The notes under the pieces: generated by a model | The model's database searches: none | Told to the model about the DNA's origin: nothing | Seen by the model: only the letters and a program-made list of their open reading frames with translations | Part shown: positions 1 to 11,135 of the stretch, in pieces | Numbering within the stretch: the first letter of the stretch is position 1 | Layout of the letters: each line of letters opens with the position of its first letter | Made by a program: the position numbers and the translations under genes | Origin: Bemisia tabaci | Lineage: Eukaryota > Arthropoda > Insecta > Hemiptera > Aleyrodidae | DNA length: 64,000 nucleotides | Direction: 5' to 3' | Assembly (NCBI RefSeq): GCF_918797505.1 | Contig: NC_092795.1 | Coordinates: 27,081,131-27,145,130, forward strand

Positions 1-3000
1 ACCAAGCTATCAAATTACCTTTTTTAATTTATACCTATCTCTAGAATTAAAAAACTCGAAGTTCAATCTCTACAGCTTGTCCAAAGTATACCCTCAAGAC
101 AACTAAAAAAAAAACGCCACCCCTAACCTCCCCCCCCCCCCCAATAAGCCGCCGAAAACCCCGAAACCAATAACGGCGACGTCCGATGTTTTGGAGGTGG
201 TTGAAGCGTGAAATCGGCTCCACAGACATCTATCTACGCTCAAATCAATATGCAATCGGTGACCAATAAAAATGCATCAACATCACCCTCCACAATCGCA
301 CAGCGCACACCTACGCGGACTCCTACATTGTCGTCAAATATGCTCTAATTTACACATTTTCTCCTCTTCTTTGAAGGATCATTTTCGAACGTTCCTCTTA
401 CAAGTTGATCATTTTTGGTCACAACAAGAAACAACATTTTCTCGAGGTTTCAATTCGATAGATGTAGATACTCATAATAGGAGTTACTTTTGGGCACTGA
501 ACCTCCTCAATCTAGAGGTAAATGCGAGTAATCCTCAAGAGTTAATCGAGAATGTCTCCCTTGGAAATGGGGAAAAACAGGGATTTGGTGGAAAGAAATT
601 CAGGAAGAAAGCAATCTTTTCTCCCCTCTAAGAACACACAGTTCTCAACGTGTAAATTCGTGTTCACTTAACTCTGCATAAAAATTATACAACAAAATAC
701 GAAAAAAACGTTCTTCTTCTCCGGAAGGTTGGAGAAATCCCAATTTTGGACAAATCCTGAGGAATAACGAGAAGAATCTCAAGATTTTCAGCCAGGAATA
801 GACGCTAAAAATCTGGGAACGCCAGGCAAATAGCAAAAGAAATATTACGGAAAGAATACTATCCAGAATTCCAGATACCATGTCATGACGTGACGTCACA
901 CATGGGACAGTCCCTAGGATACTGCAAATCGCAGTCATAACCCGGCAACAGGGTGCGCAGCAGTGGTGACTCGACTCGGGAAGAGGGCGGAAAAAAATGC
1001 GCCGCATTCCTTCGGGAATCGGACTTTTTGTGGGGCTCCCACCCTGTCGCGGGCGTTCATCCCCCAAACCCTCACCCCCTCTCTCCACCCCCGCACCCCG
1101 GGGCGCCTGGGATAAATCATCTTGGTCCTCCGGGCCGTTTCGCCGTTTCGCAGGTAATCTCGTTATACCCACGCCGCACTTCAGACGTAAAAGCTTTCTT
1201 GTTTTTCCTGTTGAGCCCTGTGCTCATACAACTGCATGCTTTTTAAGGCTCACGTGAAGGTTGAGGTATACCCTTATGTCAGAGGAGTGACTTGCCGCAC
1301 TCATGCTGAGTCGGGATTATTGTTTTCTCAACAAGGGCTAATCGCCGCCTATCACCTTCATCTCTCATAAAATCGAAATTTAATAATTAAACGGTTTCTC
1401 GCTCGGAGCCTTTTGCCTTTGTGTTCTGGTCAACCTCACAAAGGATCCATATCGTATGGATATCAACTCCCTGAGCATCGAGATTGAAAAGTTACATCGG
1501 ATACGAGCCCAGATGTTGGTAATTAATCGAGATTTATGTACGAGCATGAGGTGTTAATTTGAATTTTTGTTATTCAGATTTTAAGCGTAATACCTCCTAT
1601 TTATATTCAGATTTTTGGTACTTCGGGGCTTTTGAAATATTGTGCAATGCTGCATATGGTTTAAATCAGTTTATAATCAATTTAATTTCCATGGAGGTTG
1701 TTCCAATTCTTTGTGCCCTTTTCAACCTTTAGCTGCCAAACTTCTCAGGGCACCAATATTGTCGAAAAGTTGTTCAAGCACCATGTACCTATTTTCGGAA
1801 ACAACATTCTCCCAAACCAACAGCAGCAAAGGAATGGTTTATCTCCATTTTTAACAATTGAATAGGTTAAAAAACGGACAAAAATCTCAATTCAAAAGTT
1901 AAGATACTCAAAACTGATCTTCAAGAACAGGTATTAACCTGGGAAAACAGGCGTTATATTTAGAGAAATCAGAACAACTGCTCCTTCCTAGCTCTTAATT
2001 TAAACTGATTTATATGGCCACCCTAATTAATTTTTATACGCTTTGAGATGCGGCTTCCCCTATAATTTTTCGGACTAGGTTAGGTCAGGTGCATCTCATT
2101 CCACTCTCCTTTACACTCCTCCCAGCTGCCATATTCCTACGCCTCTTTCGCAGATTCTCATGGACCAATCTTGCCGTGAGCCCGAGGTGCAACGCAAGGC
2201 CAGCTGGTGACCGAAATGCGACAGCCAACTAGTCTGCTCTGGATTCGGTCTCGCGAACGCAGGTCAAAAATTTCGCCAAGTCGAAGGTTAAGCTCTACTA
2301 ACCGTTTTATAATGGCCCTATTAGATCGAAAACATGGTTCACTTCGTGGAGATGCGGTAGAGATAATCACAAAGCCGCCCGCTGGAGCGTTTATCAAAAT
2401 TAAATTACGTTTTTAAATTTCGGAATCGTCTGATTTTATTGCCGCTCATAGTCGGAGCCAGAGTCCAAACGGGTTTAGCGATGCCCGGCCTTCTCCTTTA
2501 AAATAATCAGAAGTAACCATCTCCTCAGGGATTTTCGGATTGGGATTTTATGTTTATAACCTTCTTTATTTTTTTGGCACTTATTTTTTCTAATTTTATA
2601 ACCTCAAGATGCAGGTTAGAACAAATGAAAGGGCGCGCTTAAACCTGGAAAATGTCAAAACACAGAATTGAGGAGCATTTAGTCCTGATTTTTCTCACTT
2701 TATGTTCAGTTAAGTTCAAACAAGCAAACTTGACCCTTGTTATTGTAACTCCAGCGAGCCATTATTTTCCACAGGAGAAAGAATTATTTCTACAAAATGT
2801 CGAACGATTACGTAAAACGATTTTCCTCGAACACCAAGAACCGAAAGGATGGATTTGATCAGGATAAACTTGTTGACTTTTTTCTTTTGTTTTTATTTTC
2901 AAACGTCTATCCTGTAATCTCAAATTTTTTCAAGTTTATGCCCTCATGTAAAAGGCTGATGCCTTGAATTGAGTGCCCTAAAATAGTGAAAACCGAAAAT

Positions 3001-3539
3001 TGCAAAAGTTTTCATTAAACTCTTCGTATGATTCCAGCCTCAAAATCAGCCAAACATTGACGAAATTTTTACCCCGAGTTTTTCTCCTTTCTTTTTTGTT
3101 CTTTTTAGACTTGTCATTTGATAACTATCATTCGCAATCCAAACTAAATTATAGAAAATCTCTGAGCCACATTTTAGAAAGAAATGGGACCGCAGAGTGG
3201 TTTTGAGCTTGACCATTTGCTCTCATTGCCTTCTATCCCAAATTTAGAGCGGATAGAAAAAGAAACGTTTTGGATGAGAAAATAAGCGTCGAACTTTATT
3301 TCTACCATCGAGTTTTAAGGAGTAACTAAACGCCCTGCCTCTTTCTCTCCGTTCAATCTGTATGTGAGTCGATCCCTCTGTGTTTCACGAAAGATCGACC
3401 CCGCTTTTCTTCGTTTTTTGAGCTGTAGAACGCCCCTTGCCGCTCGTGAAAAGTAGTCCGACTCGATTAATTTTCAAAATCGGCTCTCCCGTCAACCGCA
3501 TATACGGCGCGGCGGATCGTCGCGTCGGGCGTCGCGTCG
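1..3539. other. Gene-free 5' stretch
   Basis: I see no gene here that I can support. The block at about 940-1150 is GC-rich and open in several frames on both strands, with no recognisable domain. About 2040-2420 holds another multi-frame open block beginning near a GGTTAGGT-type motif, which looks repeat-like. The rest is AT-rich. A short hydrophobic open frame near 2652 was considered as an Egfr signal-peptide exon and not accepted. If Egfr starts far upstream, all of this could be its 5' intron. Confidence 0.5.
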
Positions 3540-3771
3540 CACAAGGATCGAGTCAATGGGGGAGGTCGGACAAAATTTGGATCCCGTAAAAGCTCAAAAC
3601 TCCGTTTACACAAAACTTTGAGATTTTAAGAATGGTTCCATCGGTTTCCTTGTGAAATTATCTTCTCGGGGCACCCCTTTAGATCTACAATGTAACGAAA
3701 TAAATATCAAAATTTGCAATTTTAGTAAAAAATTTAATGTCCGACCTCTCTGACTGACTCGATCGACTGTG
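3540..3771. mobile_element. MITE with GGTCGGACA inverted ends, copy 1
   Basis: The element is about 230 bp, bounded by imperfect terminal inverted repeats. The left end reads CACA then GATCGAGTCA and AGGTCGGACA, and the right end is its complement (TGTCCGACCT, TGACTCGATC, TGTG). Related copies lie at 58796-59019 and 61358-61593, and all three share interior motifs such as the AAAACTTTGAG-like and GGTTCCATC-like segments. A very GC-rich GCGCGGCG stretch precedes the left end in each copy. It has no coding capacity, and the superfamily is unknown because I saw no clear target duplication. Confidence 0.7.
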
Positions 3772-3879
3772 TGTCGCGTCGTCGGGACGAAATTATTATT
3801 CTTTCAATTTCAGCCAACGCTTCAAAAACACCGCCGTCTTGCGTTGCGCCCTTGACGCGTCCGAATTGAAACGTCCGTC

Positions 3880-4569
3880 GGAGCCGCAGACGAAACCCCC
3901 CCCCCCCCCCCCTCCCCCCGCCCTCTCGGTTCCGCCCGGTGTCAAAATCCTTTTACCGTAATCCCCTGAGCGTGAAGCAGACGTAAGAAGAAATTAAAAA
4001 ATATGAAATGTGCGGCGCTGCCGGATATCGCCCACCGTGAGTAGGGTTTCCGTGTTAAAATGAGAGAATCGGCAACTGCGCTTGCAAGGCTGTCGGCGGT
4101 AGCACTAATTACCCTGGTTTGAGGGTGAAACAAACGGTGGGATTTTTTATCTGTGGCGCGCGGCAACCCTGATCCGAATGTGATGAGTGAGTGGGCCGGG
4201 TTTAGATGGAAAAGTTCTGAAAATATGTATATCGGGCCCTATTAGACGCCCAATCTGGTTTGAGCCCTCCCGTCGGCTGCCAAGCATAAATGAATCATCA
4301 ATAACACGTGATTTTGTCCAACGCTGAGTTTTCGTTCGTGCTCACTACAACCGGTAACGAGGAAAATATGGATAGCGTCCGTTAACAATGCAGGAAAATA
4401 ACTACTCTTACCGCCCTAAAGGATCGCTCCTAACAAGAATGCCCGGGTTTTGAACTTATTTCGGAGCGGAGAGAGATTTGACCTTTTTAATATTTTGATC
4501 GAATCGAAAAGGTACGAGAACTTCATAATTTTTTGCTTAAAAAACCTAGGATGAGAGCCTTATAGTTCC
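3880..4569. other. Gene-free stretch with poly(C) tract
   Basis: A poly(C) run of about 14 (near 3898-3912) is followed by a second C-rich run. The remainder shows no coding similarity and no repeat that I can delimit. Confidence 0.4.
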
Positions 4570-4682
4570 TACCCAATTTTTTTCTAACACCCAGTTTTCA
4601 GCCCAACACCCAATTTTCAGTCGAACACCCAATTGTCAGTCCAACGCTCAATTTTTAGTCCAACACACAATTTTGAATCCAA
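4570..4682. repeat. 19-bp tandem repeat, about six units
   Basis: Imperfect head-to-tail copies of a 19-bp unit resembling ACCCAATTTTCAGTCCAAC are visible. The later units diverge (GCTCAATTTTTAGTCCAAC, ACACAATTTTGAATCCAAG). Confidence 0.75.
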
Positions 4683-4729
4683 GATGAAAAGGAGAAACCC
4701 GCGGCGCGGCGGTCAGCTCAGCATGTAAC

Positions 4730-4860
4730 ACGTATTAGCGCCTACAAGACTGCATGAATACTTCACGCATTGCGTGAAAGGCAGTGCGGTCACTGCAGTC
4801 AGCGTGAAACGCATAGCGCCTACAAGACTCTATGGATACTTCACGCATTGCGCCAAGCCA
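4730..4860. repeat. GCGCCTACAAGAC dispersed repeat, copy 1
   Basis: Two direct copies of a module starting GCGCCTACAAGACT and running through ACTTCACGCATTGCG are separated by a GCAGTGCGGTCACTGC segment. The same module occurs in the opposite orientation at about 32280-32530. It also forms the arms of the near-perfect palindrome at 35678-35751. The family is non-coding and its class is unknown. Confidence 0.7.
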
Positions 4861-5982
4861 ACACCCAAATTTTTTCTTTTGTGGAAGAAATTTTACCGTT
4901 AGCTATCTACAGTTCATTCTCAGGTATCTCGCTCAGGATGGTTGACTCTCGCTCAGAAAAAACCTTGTCATAAAATCAAGATTATGTATAGCCTTTGGCT
5001 GTGTACATACTTAGAGTTTCCCGATTAAACCCGAAGATTGCCTCCGAGGCTCCTGATTAAACTCGAGGACTCTGTTAATTTTTCCCAAAAAATCAAGACT
5101 TGCAGTGTTCGTGTCGGCGCTCACAGCGGTCGAACATCAAAAACCTCCCACTGAGCAGTCATTCAACAGGGAATATACCAAGTAATCTTAATTTGACGGT
5201 TCTGATGAATCTCACTCGAAACGAGAAGCAAGTTTTCAAACTGGGAAAAATAATACTCTATCCTCGCATAATGTCCGATTTTTGACGTGCGCAACATTTA
5301 GGTAGAAGCGCGGTCCTGGTGAGTTAAATTTGTTACTTCTCAGTCGGCTTACTTTCAAAAGTTACATGCAGCGATAACGGTGTTTCAGATGCTAGCCATA
5401 TTCATTCTGACGTCATCTCAAGAAGACCCTTTTTCTGAGCGAGTCTCATCATTCCAACGTCGTGTCTCTCCCTCTGTAGGAAGCTGCAAGGGGTCAAAAA
5501 CCCTCTCACCCCGATTCGTTATCTTGCAGCCTTCAAGATACCCTGATTTTGGATATGTGGGAAAGTCTTTGCTCCAGGTTTCTGACGGGACTTTCTTATC
5601 GCAGCCGTAACGTGGGTGCAAGAAGCCTGTTTTTTCGTGAAGATTCTCAAGCCCCGTTTAGTCGAATGAAGCTGGAATAATGTGTTTTGAAGAGGGTGTC
5701 GTAGGTCGTAGGCCTGGGAGAGGAAGGAACACACCCCAATTCAAATCATTCTAAAAGCACAATAATGTACGGAATGGGCCGAAGAAACGCCCCATTCGTC
5801 ATAACTTTCTCAATTTTTTAGTTAAAATGTTCCGATTTGGACTGTTGTCCTTTGAGGGGAAAACTTCTCGGGGGGTCACGATCCCCCCCCCCGTCTCCAG
5901 GGGGGCCAGGGAGAGTAGCACCGCCCGAAATATCTACATTTTCAAATGGGGACCCCTCCCCCTTCTTTATGACACACCAAGT
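4861..5982. other. Gene-free stretch
   Basis: No gene is supported. Open frames around 5380-5730 lie on both strands across the same DNA and show no recognisable protein similarity. A C-tract followed by a G-run near 5880-5900 (about 5865-5910) looks like part of a repeat. Confidence 0.4.
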
Positions 5983-6140
5983 TATGGCGTGTCGAGCTTG
6001 ATCGATTATCAATATTCCCCCATTTAAAGCTACGGTCAAGAATCGATCATAAAGGTGTTCGTTGCCAACACTCTGTTTATGGATCCTTTTCATAGGTTCA
6101 AATGACAGCTCAATCGAAACATCGCGAAGCACGCCACGCC
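5983..6140 (-). repeat. About 155-bp repeat, inverted partner of 7350-7508
   Basis: Read on the minus strand, this block closely matches the plus strand at 7350-7508. It shares ATTTGAACCTATG-like, AAAAGGAT, ATAAACAG and TCGATTCTT segments in the same order. Both copies are bounded by GGCGTG/CACGCC-type ends. It is probably a short non-autonomous DNA transposon. Confidence 0.65.
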
Positions 6141-6153
6141 ACTGATTTTGATC

Positions 6154-6456
6154 AGGGTGTCTACAAGTCCGGAATTTCCGGAAAGTCCGGAAAAGGTACT
6201 GATTTTTTTAGGGCGGTCCGGAAATACTGATAAAGAGCGAAATTCCGCAAGATGGTCCGGAATTTTTTCACTTTTTCCCATTTTTGTTGCAATTTGAGCG
6301 AGAATTTCAATTTTTTAAAGTTGCCGAATTTCGTCAATATGGAGGTACTGAAAAAGTACTGAATTTTTCTGTTGACGAGGTACTGAATTTCTTGGGAATG
6401 CACTGAAAAAGTACTGTAAAAGTACAGATTTTTGGCCAGCCTGTTTTTGTAGACAC
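6154..6456. mobile_element. Short element with GGGTGTCTACAA ends
   Basis: The inverted ends AGGGTGTCTACAA and TTGTAGACACCC enclose about 300 bp. The interior is rich in repeated AGTCCGGAAA and AGTACTGAA motifs. A related start (AGGGTGTCTAGCATC) with multiple ATCAGGATTT motifs occurs at about 56158-56400. There is no coding capacity. Confidence 0.6.
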
Positions 6457-6777
6457 CCCGTTGATGTGTCTTGATTCCTTTCAGTCATGCTCGATCAACA
6501 CGTCGAGTCACCAAAGGTCGAGTCACTTTCGGATATCAGGGAATCGAGTACAGTTCCATGAATTCGGAAACCGTTACCAGATTTATCATCTTTTTGTCCG
6601 TGGGTGTCTCGACGGTGACAAAATTTACGGAGCGAGCTCGTACGTGGGAACTCCCGAAATTCCACTCACGCAAATCACCGCTAACCTCGACGGGGACGAG
6701 GCGGGGATGCGAGTATCGATGGTGATTTATGCTCGATATAATTGCGCGAGGAGTGCGCGGCCCGATCGCAATTTGGA

Positions 6778-6893
6778 CGTATTTCTATCAAACGGAACTA
6801 TGTGTATTATGACGTGAACCCTGTTATGTATATATTCTTATGGGTCTCAGGGCTCATGTCTTAATGCACATAGTTCCGTTCGGCAGAAATACG
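6778..6893. repeat. Foldback palindrome
   Basis: The left arm (CGTATTTCT, then CGGAACTATGTG) is matched by the complementary right arm (CACATAGTTCCG, then AGAAATACG). The centre carries a GTCTCAGGGCTCATG motif. The palindrome at 46556-46696 has the same central motif (GTCTCAGGGTTCATG), so the two look like members of one foldback family. Confidence 0.65.
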
Positions 6894-7084
6894 TTCATTT
6901 GATATTCATGACACTGCGACCGGGCGAGTGTCACACATGGCTTCGACATCAGTCAGCGGAGCATTCATCCGTTCTTGCAGGTTCATTTACCTTCGCCGCT
7001 TAACGTTTAACGCTTAACGCAGAGTAAGCATTAGCAGATGAGTCGAGTCGGGCGTTGCTCGTGAATTTTGGCCCATCACGCTGC

Positions 7085-7341
7085 GCTGCCATGCTAAGGA
7101 AGAACGGCGTGTGAGCCCTCAGAGGTTACCAAACTCCCTTTGACAAATCATGAAGTTTCGGGGAAATTTGGGACTAATTTTCCTCCAAATTTTTATGGAA
7201 TTTTGTTCGTAATTTGATCTTGAGCGTCTGCAAATTTCGATGGAAAATGTTCTCAACTATCCTCAAAAATTGGTATTTTCTGAGAGTGAATTTGACAACA
7301 TTTGAATGTTTCTGCGGCGCTTTTCCTTAGCACGGCAGTAC
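7085..7341. mobile_element. CTGCCGTGCTAAGG MITE, copy 1
   Basis: This is a 255-bp element. The left end reads CTGCCATGCTAAGGAAGAAC followed by a GTGTGAGCC motif and TTACCAAA. The right end has GACAACATTTGAATG and then CTTTTCCTTAGCACGGCAG. Related copies lie at about 54450-55144 (several in tandem), 59276-59531, 60878-60990 (truncated), 62362-62624 and 62752-63004. There is no open frame and no clear target duplication. Confidence 0.75.
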
Positions 7342-7349
7342 GGTTTACT

Positions 7350-7508
7350 GTGGTGGCGGGTGCTTTGCGATGTATCGATTGATATACCATTTGAATCTAT
7401 GGAAAAGGATTGATAAACAGGGTGTTCGTAACGACCATTTTAATAATCGATTCTTTACCACGGTTTCAAATGGGGAAATATCGATAATAGACCATTCACG
7501 CCTCGCCA
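7350..7508 (+). repeat. About 155-bp repeat, inverted partner of 5983-6140
   Basis: It starts GGTGGCGGGTGCTTTGCGAT and ends in CACGCC then CGCCACC, giving imperfect inverted ends. The interior matches the complement of 5983-6140 throughout. Confidence 0.65.
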
Positions 7509-7593
7509 CCGACGGTTACCGATCGACAGCAGGGAAATCAAGAGTTTCCGATTCTTCAGTTCCTCGATCAAATTTATCGTTGGGACCGTTATT

Positions 7594-7820
7594 TGAACTC
7601 GGTTCATCAGAAACGCGCCAATTTGCATCAGTGGCGATTCTTGAAAGTTGGTAAGGTTGTTTTTCCTCCATTTAAATGTATGCAAAACAATCGATTCCTG
7701 GTGAGGCAGCTTGTCTCGCCTAAAATCGATATATTTAATGGATTTAAATTGAGGAAAACAGTGTTGCCAACTTTCAAGAATCAAAGTTGACTTTCAAGTT
7801 GCATCAAGTTTGAACCGAGC
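7594..7820. mobile_element. MITE with CTCGGTTCA / TGAACCGAG ends
   Basis: The outer inverted ends CTCGGTTCA and TGAACCGAG enclose a second, inner inverted pair: GATTCTTGAAAGTTGG near 7639 and CCAACTTTCAAGAATC near 7766. The interior TTTTCCTCCATTTAAAT resembles the middle of the GGCGGATCC-ended family at 48320-48481, which suggests a shared ancestor. Confidence 0.55.
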
Positions 7821-7829
7821 AACGCAGCA

Positions 7830-8528
7830 AAGAAGCGCCGACTCAAAGAAGGAGAGCAGGAATGAAAATATGAAATATTTTAAATTTTGAAAACGGAACC
7901 CGTGACTGAGAAGTGCATCGTTGGGACATCAAAATCGCGCGAGCGAAATGTTTACGCGGAAAGTTACAAAAATGCGATCCAAGAGTTTCGGATTCGACTG
8001 ACTCCGCGAAAAGTTCGGCCATTATTTACCTTCTCTGATTTCGTGTGTGGAGCTCGTGTTTGACGGATGACGCAAAACGGCCTGCTCACCAACAAAATGA
8101 GCAGTCGATGAGACCATTCACTCCTTCTGACCTTAAAATAATACGTGGTTTCAGTTAGTAGCTACGTTTTAAAATAATTACTCTCCTTCATAGGATAAAA
8201 ATGACCATCGACATCAGATCTACGAACTTTTGACGAGTTATTCTCGAAAATCTGGTGTCTATACTTCCAGAAAATGCACACAAACGCGTAATTAATTTTC
8301 TCGAGGACACCACTTAACGCACGGTTGCCGCGTTCGCCAGGCGCCAAGGCACCTAGTAACTGTGCCCGAAAAGACATGAACGCCCGGACAAGAAAGTAAG
8401 CCATAGCGATTTGAATTTTTGTTCCTGGCATTCGGCAGGAATGCCACGTGTGGTGATAGATGATACAAACCAGGACAGAAGTTCCCAAAGAGGTTCGGAA
8501 CTGTAAATATGTATGTATAACGCCGCTT
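7830..8528. other. Gene-free stretch, probably partly LINE 3' flank
   Basis: I recognise no gene. Because the adjoining LINE fragment reads on the minus strand and terminates at 8529, DNA just below 8529 is likely its 3' untranslated tail. It contains TATGTATGTATAA-type sequence typical of such tails. Confidence 0.35.
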
Positions 8529-8774
8529 TTATAGCGCTCTTTGGCGCTCTGCGACACCTAGTCGCCAAAGTCCCTTATCCTCCCAAAGCCCTTCGGGGAG
8601 TTGGCAAAACCTCATTTCCTCTAAAACCTCCTGTCGCCACCCTTTCACTGGGCGTCCCCTTCGTCGCCTCTCAGGAGGAACCCAATCAAGCATCTTCTTC
8701 GGCAGCCTTTCGTCCGTCATTCTATTGACATACCTCCAAACAAGCTGTCTGGTCATGACGTCGAATATGATGTC
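8529..8774 (-). pseudogene. LINE (non-LTR retrotransposon) RT C-terminal fragment
   Basis: Read on the minus strand this gives the C-terminal end of a non-LTR retrotransposon polyprotein. Signatures are a QLVWRYVNRM segment (family form: QL.W.GHV.RM), DERLPKKMLDW, the basic RRRRGRPVKGW motif, and a terminal DKGLWRLGVAERQRAL before the stop. The reverse-transcriptase core is absent. The upstream part is separated by the hAT-like insertion at 8775-10429 and resumes for a short distance near 10430-10490. I infer a dead 5'-truncated copy, since only this terminal piece remains. I cannot assign the clade; RTE-like or Jockey-like are both possible. Confidence 0.7.
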
Positions 8775-10429
8775 CAGGGGCGGACTGGCCCGGGTGGGCG
8801 GTTGGGGATCCCCAACCATCAATTCTCTAGAAACCTCTCTGGGGCCCCCTCGAAGGCTTAAAAAGAATATACAAAATTTCACTCAAGGGAAAAGAAAATT
8901 TGTAAGACTTCAAAATGAGCGGCATTGGCGCCTCGAAGGTAACCTTGGGGCCCCAGTCTTGAACCGCAAGGAGTGCAATGGGCCTTGAAATTCGGAAGAG
9001 CACCCAGACCCGGGACTTTTGAATGAAAGGGGCCCTAATGTAAAGCGCAGATCTCCGCACTTGACTGGAGACCAGTGATGGTTCAGGCTGTTACAAAAGC
9101 GCCGGGACCCCTGACCTATGACTCCAAGGGCCCCATTTGAAACATTCGTTTCTTCAAGGGGCCCCAGTGATATAAGTTGGGGGCCCGCATTTCGAAGACT
9201 ATAGTTTTTAGCTTCTTAAACCGGCTTAGAACTTTGAGGATCCCGATGAATATAAAATACTATGAAGGATCGAGAAAATCTTTCCAAAAACCACGGATGG
9301 ATTGAATCAAATTAAGGGAGCGCTGGAGAATAGAGAAAGAGGAATATGAGGAGGGGGCCGCCCAGATGGTTATCTAGTGATTTGCAATTAGACAAAATCA
9401 GGCTGCGGTCGCCAGGCCCGTAGACGGGGGGGGGGGGGCGGGCTTCGGGGGCTCAAACGTCCTCCGAAAGCAAAAAAAAGGGAGGAAAAGAGAGAAGGAA
9501 AGAGGAGACAGAAGATGAGAAAGTGCGAGAAAAGAAGAAGTTTGAGACCGTCGAAGATATTTGTCTCTTTTAATGTATAGTTTCAAATGAAAACACCGTG
9601 TTCATTTCTAAAACGTTCGTCAGAAAAGCCTCTAAATGCGTCCAAATAGAGTTGAAATTTCAAAAATTTTCCAGCTTTGTTGAATGTAACAATTTGAAAG
9701 TACTTCGTGTATAAGTAAAATAAAATGTAATTTTCCTGCAGAAATTGATGGAAAATTTGCGTCACGGAAGCCTCGAAATGCGTCCTAATAGAGTTAAAAT
9801 TTCAAAAATTTTCAGGATCTTTTTGAGTGTATTTATGCATTTTTTGCTGAAAGTTCCAAAAGGAAACGTAATTTTTCAGTAGACATTGATGGAAAATCTG
9901 CGTCATGGAAGAATCGAAATGTGTCCAAATAGAGTTAAAATTTCAAAAATTTTCAGGATCTTCTTGAGTGTATACATACATTTTTGCTGAAAGTCAAAAC
10001 GGAAACGTAATTTTTCTGCAGACATTGATGGAAAATCTGCCTCAAAATGCGACCAATTAGATTACAAATTTCTAAAATTAGGGGGGGAGGGGAGGAAAGT
10101 TGCTTGTTTGTTACCCTAAAATATTGTTAAGTTTCAGGTTTCATGGCTCTGTCCTCTCATCTTTGTTATAGTATTCCTTAATATTTGCTTCAGTTTCAAA
10201 AAAAAGTACAGTAAATAGGTGAATTGCATCACTTTTGAACACTCAAATTTTTCACAAATTTTAAGCTGAGACCGCCTAAAATTTGATCTAGGAGAGGGCT
10301 CTTTTTGAAAAATTTTCCGGGGGAGGCCCCCCGGACCCCCCTCTGCGCTGGGGGTGTCCCCCCAGACCCCCCCTGGGGCCCCTGTGCCAGCTTCGCCCAA
10401 CCAACGATTTTGTACCCAGTCCGCCCCTG
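8775..10429. mobile_element. Non-autonomous hAT-like element, 1,655 bp, with TSD
   Basis: The terminal inverted repeats are CAGGGGCGGACTGG on the left and its exact complement on the right. They are flanked by a perfect 8-bp direct repeat, ATGATGTC, at 8767-8774 and 10430-10437. An 8-bp duplication and CAGGGGC-type ends fit the hAT superfamily. No transposase is visible. The interior carries GGGGCCCC-rich segments, several direct repeats around 9600-10050 (GTTGAAATTTCAAAAATTTT motifs and GACATTGATGGAAAATCTGC), a 10-G run near 9427, and a right flank of alternating C and G runs (10318-10385). It interrupts a LINE fragment read on the minus strand. Confidence 0.88.
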
Positions 10430-10564
10430 ATGATGTCAAAAATATTACACAAATCTCCATTACATCTGTATTGAGATTTTCAGCTTTATGCTGAATTTTC
10501 AACGCACGTTGGCAAAAAACTCCAACATACTGTCAAAAATATGATTTAACTTTAATTGAGCTTT

Positions 10565-10709
10565 AAATGGACTGCATTTTGCAATTTGGAACTATAAATT
10601 CTGGCTCTTGCAGGAAAACACTTATGTGGATAGGGGAACTAATGGCACAAACGTTGCTTTTAAACCGGGCTAGAATTTATAGCTCCAAATTGCAAAATGT
10701 AGTCCAAAT
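10565..10709. mobile_element. TGGACTGCATTTTGCAAT MITE, copy A
   Basis: This is a 145-bp element whose left end (AATGGACTGCATTTTGCAAT, then GGAACTATAAATTCTGGC) is the complement of its right end. Three more copies are at 11804-11944, 13121-13267 and 58477-58620. This copy ends about 90 bp before the first Egfr exon seen here. Confidence 0.8.
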
Positions 10710-10799
10710 ATAATTCGCTTAGTGATGAAACTAGAGATTGGTTGTTGGGTGGTTGACGAGAACTCGGTGACTAAGATTGTTTGTTGATTTGTGTTTCAG

Positions 10800-11135
10800 T
10801 ATGCATCGGTACGAACGGACGGATGTCGGTGCCGTCGACGCGGTCGCACCACTACAAGAACCTGCAGGACCGGTACACCAACTGCACTTACGTGGACGGG
10901 AACCTGGAGATCACGTGGCTGGAGGACCAGAACTTGGACCTCAGCTTCCTGGCGAACATCCGCGAGGTGACCGGCTACGTGCTCATCTCCCACGTCTCCG
11001 TCAAGAAGGTGGCTCTCCCTAAGCTCCAGATCATCCGCGGCCGAACCACCTTCAAGGCCCCCGTCCACGAGGACGAGTGGTCCCTCCTCATCACCCTCAC
11101 CAAGGTCCTCAATGTCGAAATGCCCGCCCTCAGAG
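10800..11135 (+). CDS. Egfr: Egfr exon (first in window): L domain 1
   Basis: The acceptor is GTGTTTCAG before 10800 and the donor is GTAATA at 11136, phase 1 at both ends. It encodes the [12 protein letters not shown] start of the mature ectodomain, then [16 protein letters not shown] and [12 protein letters not shown], all typical of the first ligand-binding L domain. It is noticeably GC-richer than the later exons. Confidence 0.96.

Noticed and set aside
645..1257. Overlapping open frames on both strands in the GC-rich block
   Set aside because: No motif, conflicting frames and composition bias explain them. A CAG|GTAATC donor-like site near 1152 lacks a partner exon.
2652..2858. Hydrophobic open frame as Egfr signal-peptide exon
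   Set aside because: No phase-1 donor that would supply the split codon before the CIGTNG start, and no similarity to insect Egfr N termini.
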